DNA from: Streptomyces sp. Je 1-79
Lineage (GTDB): Bacteria; Actinomycetota; Actinomycetes; Streptomycetales; Streptomycetaceae
Direction: 5' to 3'
Length of the DNA stretch: 64,000 bases
Assembly (NCBI RefSeq): GCF_025195125.1
Contig: NZ_JAMGSL010000001.1
Coordinates: 343,072-407,071 of the forward strand
A program made the translations under genes and the position numbers. This document shows positions 35,248-43,283 of the stretch, piece by piece; position 1 is the first letter of the stretch; each line of letters begins with the position of its first letter. The notes below the pieces were generated by a model. It ran no database searches, was not told the DNA's origin, and saw only the letters and a list, made by a program, of their open reading frames with translations.

Positions 35248-36176
35248 GCCCGGACCTCGACGACCGGCAGACCGTCCGGCCGAGCGGGAGCTCCCACCGC
35301 CCGGCCTGGATGGAGAAGCCCCGACCGGTCACCCGGATCGCCAAGGGCCTGGCCCTGGTGCTGACCGTGGCCATGGTCCTCGTCCCCTTCTGGACCGTCC
35401 TCGCCACCAGCTTCGCCCCTGACCGGCAGATCGTCGAGAACGGCGGCTGGGCGTTCTGGCCGGACGAATGGACACTCAAGGCGTACGCCAAGGTCTTCGC
35501 CAACGAGAACACCACCCACTCCATGCTCGTCTCGGCGGGTGTCGCGGTCGTCGGCACGGCGCTCAGCCTGGCCTGTACCGTGTTCCTCGCCTACGCGCTC
35601 GCACGGCCCGGTGTCGTCGGCGGCAAACCGGTCATGCTGCTCATCCTCTTCACCTTCCTCTTCCCGCCCGGCATCATTCCGAGCTTCCTGGTCGTCCACG
35701 AACTCGGACTGCGCAACACCTACTGGGCGCTTTTCCTGCCCGTTCTCGTCAACGCCTTCAACCTCGTGGTCGTGCGCGGTTTCTTCCAGGGAATTCCCGA
35801 GGAACTGTACGAGGCGGCGCGGCTCGACGGGGCCGGAGAGATCCGCACGCTCTTCCAGGTCGTTCTGCCGCTCTCCAAGGCGGTCATCGCCGTGGTCGGC
35901 CTCTTCTACGCCGTCGGCTACTGGAACGATTTCTTCCGGGGCGTGATCTATCTCGACGACAGCTCCATGTGGCCCCTGCAGACCGTGATGCGCGGATACG
36001 TGACCCAGGGGCAGGGCCTTTCCGATACGCAGGCCGTCGACGAGACCCTCGTCCAGGCGCCCCAGACGATCAAGATGGCCATCGTCATGGTGGCCACGGT
36101 GCCGATCCTCTGCGTCTACCCCTTCATTCAGCGCTATTTCGCGAAGGGCGTCCTCACCGGCGCCATCAAGAGCTGA
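35244..36176 (+). CDS. Sugar ABC transporter permease 2 (LplC/YtcP type)
   Basis: A 310-residue, six-helix partner permease. It shows the early VPFWTVLATSFAPDRQIVENGGW periplasmic loop typical of LplC, the GIIPSFLVVHELGLRNTYWAL region, the EAA loop EAARLDGAGEIRTLFQVVLP, and FAKGVLTGAIKS at the end, a near-invariant tail of this subfamily. ATG 35244 overlaps the previous stop (ATGA). It forms the heterodimeric channel with the product of 34261-35247. Confidence 0.93.
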   Translation: MSPDLDDRQTVRPSGSSHRPAWMEKPRPVTRIAKGLALVLTVAMVLVPFWTVLATSFAPDRQIVENGGWAFWPDEWTLKAYAKVFANENTTHSMLVSAGVAVVGTALSLACTVFLAYALARPGVVGGKPVMLLILFTFLFPPGIIPSFLVVHELGLRNTYWALFLPVLVNAFNLVVVRGFFQGIPEELYEAARLDGAGEIRTLFQVVLPLSKAVIAVVGLFYAVGYWNDFFRGVIYLDDSSMWPLQTVMRGYVTQGQGLSDTQAVDETLVQAPQTIKMAIVMVATVPILCVYPFIQRYFAKGVLTGAIKS

Positions 36177-36246
36177 CTTCCCCGCAGCTCCGCACCGCAA
36201 GAAACCTCTCTCCCCCAGTCGGGGGCTTCACCAAGGGACCGTTCTC

Positions 36247-37908
36247 ATGAGCACTGGTGTATCGCGCAGAAGAGTTCTGCAGACCATCGGCATCGGCACC
36301 GCCCTGGCCGCCACCGGCGTCTCCCTGTCGGCCTGTTCCACGTCCGGCGGAGGCGGCAAGGAAGCCGGCAACAGCGGCAAGGACCTGGCTCCGTTCCCTG
36401 CCTACGTGCCGTTCGCAGGTCCGAAGCCCGACCTCGCCGGCACCGAGCAGGGCGTCCAGGCCGCCTATCTGAGCTACCCGTCTGAGCTGACCCGGTCGGT
36501 CCAGGAGAAGCCCGGCGACGGCAAGAAGATCACGGCGTGGTTCCTGTCCTGGGGCTCGACGCCCGTGCCCCGGGAGAAGAACACGTTCTGGCTGGCGGTC
36601 GAGGCGGCGCTCGGCGTCGAGCTGGAACTCACGGTCGTCCCCGCGATGGAGTACGAGACCAAGCTGGCCACCCTGATGGCCAGCGGCGACATGCCGGACA
36701 TCCTGCAGGTCGTCGCCGCCCCCAACGAGGCGCAGTTCGTCCTCAACAAGTGCGCCGACCTCACCGAGCACCTCTCGGGCGACGCAGTCAAGCAGTACCC
36801 GAACCTCGCCAACATACCGACGTACGCCTGGAAGGCCGCCGGCCGCTTCGGCGGCAAGCTCTACGGTGTCCCGGTCGAGCGACCCCTGATCGGTCACGGA
36901 CTCATCGCCAACCAGGAGAAGTTCAAGGCAGCGGGCATCTGGGTGCCCGAGGCCGGCGGGCTCGACGCCGACGCCTTCACCAAGGGCCTGAAGCAGCTCA
37001 GCGTCAAGGGCAAGTACGGTCTGGGCGCCTCCCAGATCGGCGCGTACGGCTTCAACTCCTTCATCGCCAACCACGGCTCGCCCAACATCTGGTCGGTCCA
37101 GGACGGCGCCTTCGTCAACTACATCGAGACCGACGAGTTCAAGGCCGGTCTGGAGCAGATGGTCAGGTGGCAGAAGGACGGCGTCTTCCGCCGTGACGCC
37201 CTGAGCGTGGACGGCGGCGCCTACAGCCTGGAGTTCTACAACGGCACCACCTACTCGCAGTCCAATGCCTTCGGCGGCTACAGGGGCGCCGTGCTCGCCG
37301 TCAAGGACGGCTTCACCGTCGACATGGCGCGCCCCTTCAAGCCGGCCAACGGCGCGTCCCCCAAGCACTGGCTGGGGTCCGGCATCTACGGCTACACGGT
37401 GCTCAAGAAGGCGCCCAAGGAGCGCATCGAGCTGCTGCTGCGGGTGATGAACTACCTGGCCGCGCCGTTCGGCACCGAGGAGTACGAACTCGTCAACCAC
37501 GGCGTCGAGGGCACCCACTTCACCCGGGGCAAGGACGGCGGCCCGGTCGTCACCAAGTTGGCCGCCGAGGGCGGCGACGGTCCGGCGAACCTCCCGCTCA
37601 CCTTCCTCGCGGGCCCGCCGCAGGCGCTCTACCTCCCCGACCAGCCCGAGGCGACCCGGCGCTACCACGTCTACCAGCAGGAGATGATCCCGCTCGGCGT
37701 GGCCAGCGCGCACTACGGACTGCGCTCGAACGAGTGGGCCAACAGCGAGCGCGGCCTGGTGAAGCAGCGTGAGGACGCGATCAACGCCGTCGTCACCGGA
37801 AAGCGCAGCCTCTCAGACTGGGACGCCGTGGTGAAGGAGTTCAAGGCGAAGGGCGGCGCCAAGGCGGCCGAGTCCCTCGCGAAGGAGTACGCGGCCGCCG
37901 GCAAGTGA
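36247..37908 (+). CDS. Sugar ABC transporter substrate-binding lipoprotein
   Basis: A 553-residue type 1 extracellular solute-binding protein with a combined twin-arginine and lipoprotein signal (SRRRVLQTIGIGTAL, lipobox LSAC with Cys30). It resembles the long LplA/YtcQ-type proteins that accompany LplBC permeases: KKITAWFLSWGSTPVP, MASGDMPDILQV, YGVPVERPLIGHGL and LVNHGVEGTHF. The ribosome site before ATG 36247 is weak. Ligand is inferred to be an oligosaccharide from the lyase/fucosidase pathway. Confidence 0.9.
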   Translation: MSTGVSRRRVLQTIGIGTALAATGVSLSACSTSGGGGKEAGNSGKDLAPFPAYVPFAGPKPDLAGTEQGVQAAYLSYPSELTRSVQEKPGDGKKITAWFLSWGSTPVPREKNTFWLAVEAALGVELELTVVPAMEYETKLATLMASGDMPDILQVVAAPNEAQFVLNKCADLTEHLSGDAVKQYPNLANIPTYAWKAAGRFGGKLYGVPVERPLIGHGLIANQEKFKAAGIWVPEAGGLDADAFTKGLKQLSVKGKYGLGASQIGAYGFNSFIANHGSPNIWSVQDGAFVNYIETDEFKAGLEQMVRWQKDGVFRRDALSVDGGAYSLEFYNGTTYSQSNAFGGYRGAVLAVKDGFTVDMARPFKPANGASPKHWLGSGIYGYTVLKKAPKERIELLLRVMNYLAAPFGTEEYELVNHGVEGTHFTRGKDGGPVVTKLAAEGGDGPANLPLTFLAGPPQALYLPDQPEATRRYHVYQQEMIPLGVASAHYGLRSNEWANSERGLVKQREDAINAVVTGKRSLSDWDAVVKEFKAKGGAKAAESLAKEYAAAGK

Positions 37909-37921
37909 CCCCGGCGCGGTA

Positions 37922-38040
37922 CCGCCTGAGCACCGTCCCGACCGCGTCGCGCGGTCGCCCGAGCACCGACCCCGACCGCGTCGCGCCGCACCGCCCGAGC
38001 GCCGACCCCGACCGCGCCCGTCGGGAGCGGTGCTCGGGCG
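37922..38040 (+). repeat. Three imperfect tandem repeats and an inverted repeat between the binding-protein and PL8 genes
   Basis: A roughly 34-base unit (CGCCCGAGCACCGACCCCGA core) occurs three times (about 37922, 37955 and 37990). The sequence CGCCCGAGCACCG at 37956-37968 is exactly complementary to 38028-38040, so alternative stems with any of the three copies are possible. This may attenuate transcription into, or protect messenger upstream of, the PL8 gene. Confidence 0.6.
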
Positions 38041-38083
38041 TGTGAGGCCCCACCCCGTTTCCCCGTACCGACGGAGCACGCCC

Positions 38084-40393
38084 TTGACCTCCCCCACGGC
38101 GGCGCCCTTCGCCGCGCAGCGCGCCCGCTGGCGGGACCTGCTGCTCGGACCCGGCCACGACGCGACCGAGCCCCGCTTCGCCCGCCGACTGGCCGAGCTG
38201 GGTACGGTCGCGGCCGCGTACCTCGCGACGATGGACCCCGCCGAGGGGCATCTCTGGCCCGGCCATCCGTACCACGAGGGACACGGTATCCACCTCGGAG
38301 CCGGGTACCTCCGCCTGCGGACCATGGCCCTCGCCCACGCCCATCCCGGCACCGGCGTCACGGGGGACGAGAAGCTGGCGGACGGCATCCTCCGTGGCCT
38401 CGACCATGTCCACGACCACATCTACAACAGCGCGTACGAGAAGCCCGCGAGCTGGTGGTGGTGGTCGCAGGTCGGCGCGCCCCAGGCCATGCTCGACACC
38501 TGCGTGCTGCTGTACGACCGACTCGGGGACGAGCGGATCGCCCGCATCTGCGCGGCCGTCGACCGGGCTCTGCCGCGCACGCGCCTGGACCGGTACGAGG
38601 GCCAGAGCACCGGCGCGAACCGGGTCGACTTCTGCCGGACACTGGCCCAGCGGGGCGTGCTCGGCGACAGCGCCACCGCGCTCACGCACGCCAGGGACGG
38701 CCTCGACCCGGTCTTCCCGCACGTCACCGAAGGAGACGGCTTCTACGCCGACGGTTCCTTCGTCCAGCACCGCACGGTCGCCTACACGGGCGCGTACGGT
38801 GCCGTGCTGCTCGAAGGCCTGGCCACGCTCTTCACCCTGCTCGACGGCACCCCCTGGGAGGTGACCGGCCCCGGGCGGCAGCTCGCCCTGGACACCGTCG
38901 AGCACGCCTTCGTCCCGTTCGTCCACGACGGGGTGCTCGACGCGAGCGTCTGCGGCCGCGGCATCAGCAGGCGTCTCACCGGCCGGGGCGTCGACCTGAT
39001 GCCCGTACGGGACCACGGCCCGGCCCAGTCCCTGATGGCGGCCGTCATGGTGCTGGGGGAGTGCGCGAGCCCGGCCGAACGGGCCCGCTGGCGGGGCATC
39101 GTGAAGGGCTGGCTGCGGCGCGACACGTTCCTCCGCGTCGCCGACAACCCCCGGCAGGGGATCGCCGACTTCACGCGCTTCGTCTCCCTGCTCGACGATC
39201 CGTCCGTCGACCCGCTGCCCGAACCCGCCGGCCACCGGCTCTTCCCGACGATGGCGCGCGCCGTGCACCGGGGCCCGGGCTGGGCCGCGTTCCTCAGCAT
39301 GTCCTCGTCCACCATCGCCTTCTACGAGTGCGGGAACCAGGAGAACACCCGGGGCTGGCACACCGGTTCGGGCATGCTCAGCTGGTACGCAGGGGACAGC
39401 GGCCAGTACGCCGACGCCTACTGGCCCACCGTCGACGCGTACCGGCTGCCCGGCACCACCGTGTCCACCCGTGCCCTCGCCGACAACGAGGGCGGCGAGT
39501 GGGGAGCCCGGTGTCCGGACACGGTGTGGGCCGGCGGCGCCACCGACGGCCGGTTCGCGGCCGTCGGACAGGACACCCGTGGTCTCTCCAGCAGCCTGCG
39601 GGCCAGGAAGTCGTGGTTCTTCACCGACGACGCCGTGATCTGTCTGGGAGCCGGGATCCGGGCCGGGGACGGTGTCCCCGTGGAGACCGTGGTCGACAAC
39701 CGCCGGCTCGGGGCCGGCGAGGCACCGGCGCTGGCGGTCGACGGCGTGCCGCAGCCGCGCACCCTGCCGTGGCACGGGACGTTTCCCGCCGCCCGCTGGG
39801 CGGCACTCGACGGCCACGGTGGATTCGTGTTCCCCCACGGCGCGACCCTGCGCGTGCTGTGCGAGGAGCGGACGGGACGCTGGAGCGACATCAACCGCCT
39901 CGTGGGCTCCGACGAGGAGATCCGCCGGAGCTACGCCACCCTGTGGCTCGACCACGGCACCGATCCGTACGCCGCGACGTACGCGTACGTCCTGCTGCCG
40001 GGCGCGGACGCCCGGGCCACCGAGGAGCGTGCCCGGACCGGCGACTGGCTGAGGATTCTCGCCAACGAGCCGGGCGCGCAGGGGGTGAGCGTCCCCGCGC
40101 TGGGGCTCACCGCGGTGAACCTCTGGACCCGGGGGTCCGCCGGCCTCGTCGCCTGCGACGCGCCGGCCTCGGTCCTGGTGCGGGAGGACGGCACCGGAGC
40201 CGCCGCCGTCCATGTCGCGGACCCGACCAGGACCGCGGGGCGGCTCGTCGTCACCTGGCGCCGACCGGTGGCGCGCGTACGCTCCCACGACGCGGCGGTC
40301 CGTGTCCTGGTCACGGGGGAGAGCCTGACCTTCGAGGTCGACACCCGAGCCGGGAACGGCGCCACCCACCGGATCGACGTGACCCTCGGCTGA
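38084..40393 (+). CDS. Polysaccharide lyase family 8, copy 3, apparently cytoplasmic
   Basis: A 769-residue lyase. TTG 38084 is the best start: GGAG lies seven bases upstream, and the product then begins directly with the lyase domain (AQRARWRDLLLGPGH) with no signal peptide. A GTG at 38030 would add a basic non-hydrophobic leader and also gives no export signal. Catalytic residues are intact: Asn179 in STGANRVDFCR, His229 in FVQHRTVAYT and Tyr238 in GAYGAVL. As last gene after the ABC importer it should act on imported oligosaccharides, whereas most PL8 enzymes are secreted. Confidence 0.9.
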   Translation: MTSPTAAPFAAQRARWRDLLLGPGHDATEPRFARRLAELGTVAAAYLATMDPAEGHLWPGHPYHEGHGIHLGAGYLRLRTMALAHAHPGTGVTGDEKLADGILRGLDHVHDHIYNSAYEKPASWWWWSQVGAPQAMLDTCVLLYDRLGDERIARICAAVDRALPRTRLDRYEGQSTGANRVDFCRTLAQRGVLGDSATALTHARDGLDPVFPHVTEGDGFYADGSFVQHRTVAYTGAYGAVLLEGLATLFTLLDGTPWEVTGPGRQLALDTVEHAFVPFVHDGVLDASVCGRGISRRLTGRGVDLMPVRDHGPAQSLMAAVMVLGECASPAERARWRGIVKGWLRRDTFLRVADNPRQGIADFTRFVSLLDDPSVDPLPEPAGHRLFPTMARAVHRGPGWAAFLSMSSSTIAFYECGNQENTRGWHTGSGMLSWYAGDSGQYADAYWPTVDAYRLPGTTVSTRALADNEGGEWGARCPDTVWAGGATDGRFAAVGQDTRGLSSSLRARKSWFFTDDAVICLGAGIRAGDGVPVETVVDNRRLGAGEAPALAVDGVPQPRTLPWHGTFPAARWAALDGHGGFVFPHGATLRVLCEERTGRWSDINRLVGSDEEIRRSYATLWLDHGTDPYAATYAYVLLPGADARATEERARTGDWLRILANEPGAQGVSVPALGLTAVNLWTRGSAGLVACDAPASVLVREDGTGAAAVHVADPTRTAGRLVVTWRRPVARVRSHDAAVRVLVTGESLTFEVDTRAGNGATHRIDVTLG

Positions 40394-40420
40394 GGGGTCC
40401 GCCCGTGCCCCCCGAGCCGG

Positions 40421-41077
40421 TCAGTCCGTGTCCAGGCCCGCGCGGTAGGCCACGCGGGCCGCCTGGACCCTGCTGTCCGCCCCCAGTTTGGCCAGGACCG
40501 CGCTGACGTACCCCTTGACCGTCCCCTCCGTGGTGCCGAGTTCGGCCGCGATGTCGCTGTTGGTGAGCCCCCGGGAGAGCAGCCGCAGGACATCGAGCTC
40601 GCGCCCGGTGAGCGAGTCGAGCCGGTCCTGCTCCTCGGGAGCGAGCGCGGGCGAGCTGCGGGCGAGTCCGTCCACCAGGCGCCTGGCCACCGGCGGGCCG
40701 AGGGCGGCCCGGCCGCCGTGGACGTCGCGGACCGCGCGCAGCAGCTCGTCCGGCGGAGTGTCCTTGAGCAGGAAGCCGGAGGCCCCGGCACGCAGCGCCG
40801 TCCGTACCTGCTCGTCGTCGTGGAAGGTGGTGAGCATCAGCACCTTCGGCGGCTCCGGCAGCGCCAGCAGCCGGGGGAGGGCGGCCATGCCGTCGGCCCC
40901 GGGCATCCGGATGTCCAGGAGAACCACGTCCGGCCCGGTCTCCTCGGCCCGGGCCAGGGCCTCGTCCCCGTCCGCGGCCTGGCCGCACACCTCGATGTCA
41001 CCGCTGGCCTCGATGATCCACAGCAGTCCGCGCCGGGTGATCTCGTTGTCGTCGGCGAGCAGGACACGGATGCTCAT
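40421..41077 (-). CDS. NarL/FixJ-type response regulator
   Basis: A 218-residue regulator. The receiver domain covers 1-120 with phospho-acceptor Asp55 in VVLLDIRMPG and Lys in LLKDTPPDELL. The C-terminal LuxR helix-turn-helix is at about 155-210 (LTGRELDVLRLLSRGLTNSDIAAELGTTEGTVKGYVS). It starts at ATG 41077, overlapping the stop of the kinase gene. It pairs with that kinase; target genes are unknown. Confidence 0.93.
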   Translation of the reverse strand: MSIRVLLADDNEITRRGLLWIIEASGDIEVCGQAADGDEALARAEETGPDVVLLDIRMPGADGMAALPRLLALPEPPKVLMLTTFHDDEQVRTALRAGASGFLLKDTPPDELLRAVRDVHGGRAALGPPVARRLVDGLARSSPALAPEEQDRLDSLTGRELDVLRLLSRGLTNSDIAAELGTTEGTVKGYVSAVLAKLGADSRVQAARVAYRAGLDTD

Positions 41078-42273
41078 GGCGCTCCTCGTGAAGGTGCTGC
41101 CCGGCGGTGGGGGATGAAGGCCGAGATCAGGAAGCCGTCGTCGTGCGGCCCCGCGGTCAGTGTCCCGCCGAGCAGGGCGACGCGCTCGGCCAGGCCGACG
41201 ACTCCGTTCCCGCCGCTGGGCAGATCGGGCGACTCGGGACGCGTGGGAGCCGTGTTGGCGATGTCGAGGTGTACGCCGTCGGCCCGGCAGGCGACGTCCA
41301 CCCGCACGGTGGCCCCGGGAGCGTGCTTCGCGGCGTTGGTCAGCGCCTCCCGCACGATCCGGTGCAGGGCCCGCTGCACAGGGAGCGGCAGGATCTCCGG
41401 ATGGCCGTTCACCCGCAGCTCCACCTCCTGGCCGCGCTCGCGGGCGTGTGCCACGAGGGCGGACAGCTCCTCCGGTTCCGGCCCGGACGGCACCGCGGCC
41501 CGTACGACCGCCGCTGCCCCGGCAGGCCCTCCGGCCGTCACCCGGGCGGGAGCGAGCACGCCGAGGATCTCGCGGAGTTCCTCCAGCGCCTGCCGGCCGT
41601 CGGACCGGATCAGCTCCGCCGTACGGGCCGCCTCCGGCACCCCTGCGGCCGGGCCCGACTCCAGGGCACCCGCCGCCAGCACCATGTTGCTCACCCGGTG
41701 GCCGACCACGTCGTGCATCTCCCGGGCGATCTCGGCCCGCTCCTCGGTCCGCGCCCGCTCGTCCATGAGCCGGTTCTCGCGCTCCAGGTCGGCCACCCGG
41801 GCCTGTACGGCCGCCGTCAGATCGCGCCGTACACCCACCGCGTACCCGACGGCCAGCGGTCCGACGATCGCGGCCAGCGCGTACGCGGCCTCCCGGATCC
41901 CGGCGTCCGGCAGCCCTCCGCGCAGTCCCGCGAGACCGGCGGCGAACCCGGCCACGCCGTACGCGAAGAGCACCTTCAGCCGTCGGTCCAGGCTGCCGAC
42001 GGTGTACATGGCGGCGGCCAGCGCCACCGGGGTGAAGGACACCACGTGCATGACCGTCACGAACACGGCCACCAGATGGGGCCATCGTCTGCGCCACCAC
42101 AGACTGAGGCCGACCGCCGCCGCACAGGCGGCGATCACCGGTGTCGGCAGGCCGGTCAGCAGACCGCTGGACGGCTTCACCCAGGAATCGACGATGCCGA
42201 GCGCGACGACCACCGCGGTGACCAGGGCGTCGACGCGCCGCGGAGGCCAGCGGGAGAGCGGCGTAACGGCCAT
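41074..42273 (-). CDS. NarL-family sensor histidine kinase
   Basis: A 399-residue membrane kinase. About five or six helices lie in 14-148, followed by a short coiled region (about 155-180). The HisKA_3 phosphorylation motif has His187 in EIAREMHDVVGHRVSN. HATPase_c follows, with IVREALTNAAKHAPGA and GNGVVGLAERVALLGG. There is no large extracytoplasmic loop, so it probably senses in or at the membrane. ATG 42273 is chosen; a longer start at 42330 would run into the 56-base tandem duplication. It is co-translated with the response regulator. Confidence 0.92.
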   Translation of the reverse strand: MAVTPLSRWPPRRVDALVTAVVVALGIVDSWVKPSSGLLTGLPTPVIAACAAAVGLSLWWRRRWPHLVAVFVTVMHVVSFTPVALAAAMYTVGSLDRRLKVLFAYGVAGFAAGLAGLRGGLPDAGIREAAYALAAIVGPLAVGYAVGVRRDLTAAVQARVADLERENRLMDERARTEERAEIAREMHDVVGHRVSNMVLAAGALESGPAAGVPEAARTAELIRSDGRQALEELREILGVLAPARVTAGGPAGAAAVVRAAVPSGPEPEELSALVAHARERGQEVELRVNGHPEILPLPVQRALHRIVREALTNAAKHAPGATVRVDVACRADGVHLDIANTAPTRPESPDLPSGGNGVVGLAERVALLGGTLTAGPHDDGFLISAFIPHRRAAPSRGAP

Positions 42274-42287
42274 GCCGCCACGGTAGT

Positions 42288-42399
42288 CAGCGGGGGTGCC
42301 CGGAGCACGGCGAGCCGCCGCGGCCCTCACCCGTACGGTCCGTCAGCGGGGGTGTCCGGGGCACGGCGAGCCGCCGCGGCCCTCACCCGTACGGTCCGT
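42288..42399. repeat. 56-base tandem duplication upstream of the kinase gene
   Basis: Bases 42288-42343 and 42344-42399 are the same 56-base unit with two differences. It spans the divergent promoter region of the kinase and the orphan response regulator, so any promoter or binding site inside is doubled. The close match suggests a recent event. Confidence 0.85.
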
Positions 42400-42452
42400 C
42401 CCGTCGCCCGCCCCCGCGATCCGGGCGAACATGGGGCCATGAGGCTCAGCTC

Positions 42453-43112
42453 ATGATCACGGTCCTCGTCGCGGACGACGACTCCGCCGTGCGCGACGGG
42501 CTGCGGGCGATCATCGACTCCGCGCCGGACCTGCGCGTGGTCGCGGAGGCGTGGGACGGCCACTCCGCGGTCGACCGCGCGAGCCGTCTGCTTCCGGACA
42601 TCGTGGCGATGGACGTGCAGATGCCGGGCATGGACGGGATCACCGCGACCCGGCGGCTCGGAGAGCTGCCGACGCCGCCTGCCGTCCTCATCCTCACCAC
42701 GTTCGGCCGTGACGAGTACGTCGAGCAGGCCCTCGCGGCCGGGGCGGTGGGGTACCTCGTCAAGGACACCCCACCGGCCGAGCTGCTCGGCGCCCTGCGC
42801 AGCGTCGCCGAGGGCCATGCGGCGTTCGGCTCCACGGTGACCGGCCACGTCATCGACCTCACCACGCGGGACGGGGGCCGGACGACCGCCGAGGAGGACC
42901 CGCGTGTCGCCTCGCTGACCGCCCGCCAGACCGACGTGCTGCGGCTGGTCGGACGCGGGCTCTCCAACGCGGACATCGGGGCCGAACTGGGGATGACCGA
43001 GGGCACGGTCAAGGCACACGTCACCCAGCTCCTGTCCCGGCTCCAGGTGTCCAACCGGGTCGAGGCGGCCCGGATCGCGTACCGCTCGGGCCTCTCCACG
43101 GACGACGGCTGA
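42453..43112 (+). CDS. Orphan NarL/FixJ-type response regulator
   Basis: A 219-residue regulator of the same class as the one at 40421. Phospho-acceptor Asp54 is in IVAMDVQMPGMDG, with Lys in YLVKDTPPAELL. The LuxR-type helix-turn-helix is LTARQTDVLRLVGRGLSNADIGAELGMTEGTVKAHVT. No kinase lies directly beside it on the same strand. The divergent kinase could serve both regulators, which is inference from proximity. ATG 42453 has only a weak ribosome site. Confidence 0.9.
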   Translation: MITVLVADDDSAVRDGLRAIIDSAPDLRVVAEAWDGHSAVDRASRLLPDIVAMDVQMPGMDGITATRRLGELPTPPAVLILTTFGRDEYVEQALAAGAVGYLVKDTPPAELLGALRSVAEGHAAFGSTVTGHVIDLTTRDGGRTTAEEDPRVASLTARQTDVLRLVGRGLSNADIGAELGMTEGTVKAHVTQLLSRLQVSNRVEAARIAYRSGLSTDDG

Positions 43113-43283
43113 CGGCTGCCCCCTGTCGAAAGTCAGCGGTCGCACCCCTCTTTCGAGAGGCGGGACCCCGCGATCCGCGGGTGACGATGGAACGGATGCC
43201 GTGCGCAGACTGTCCCCCCACCCCTCCGCACGGCATCGCCCGTACACGGCGGCAGGCATCGGTGGGGGAGAAGCCCGGTCGAC

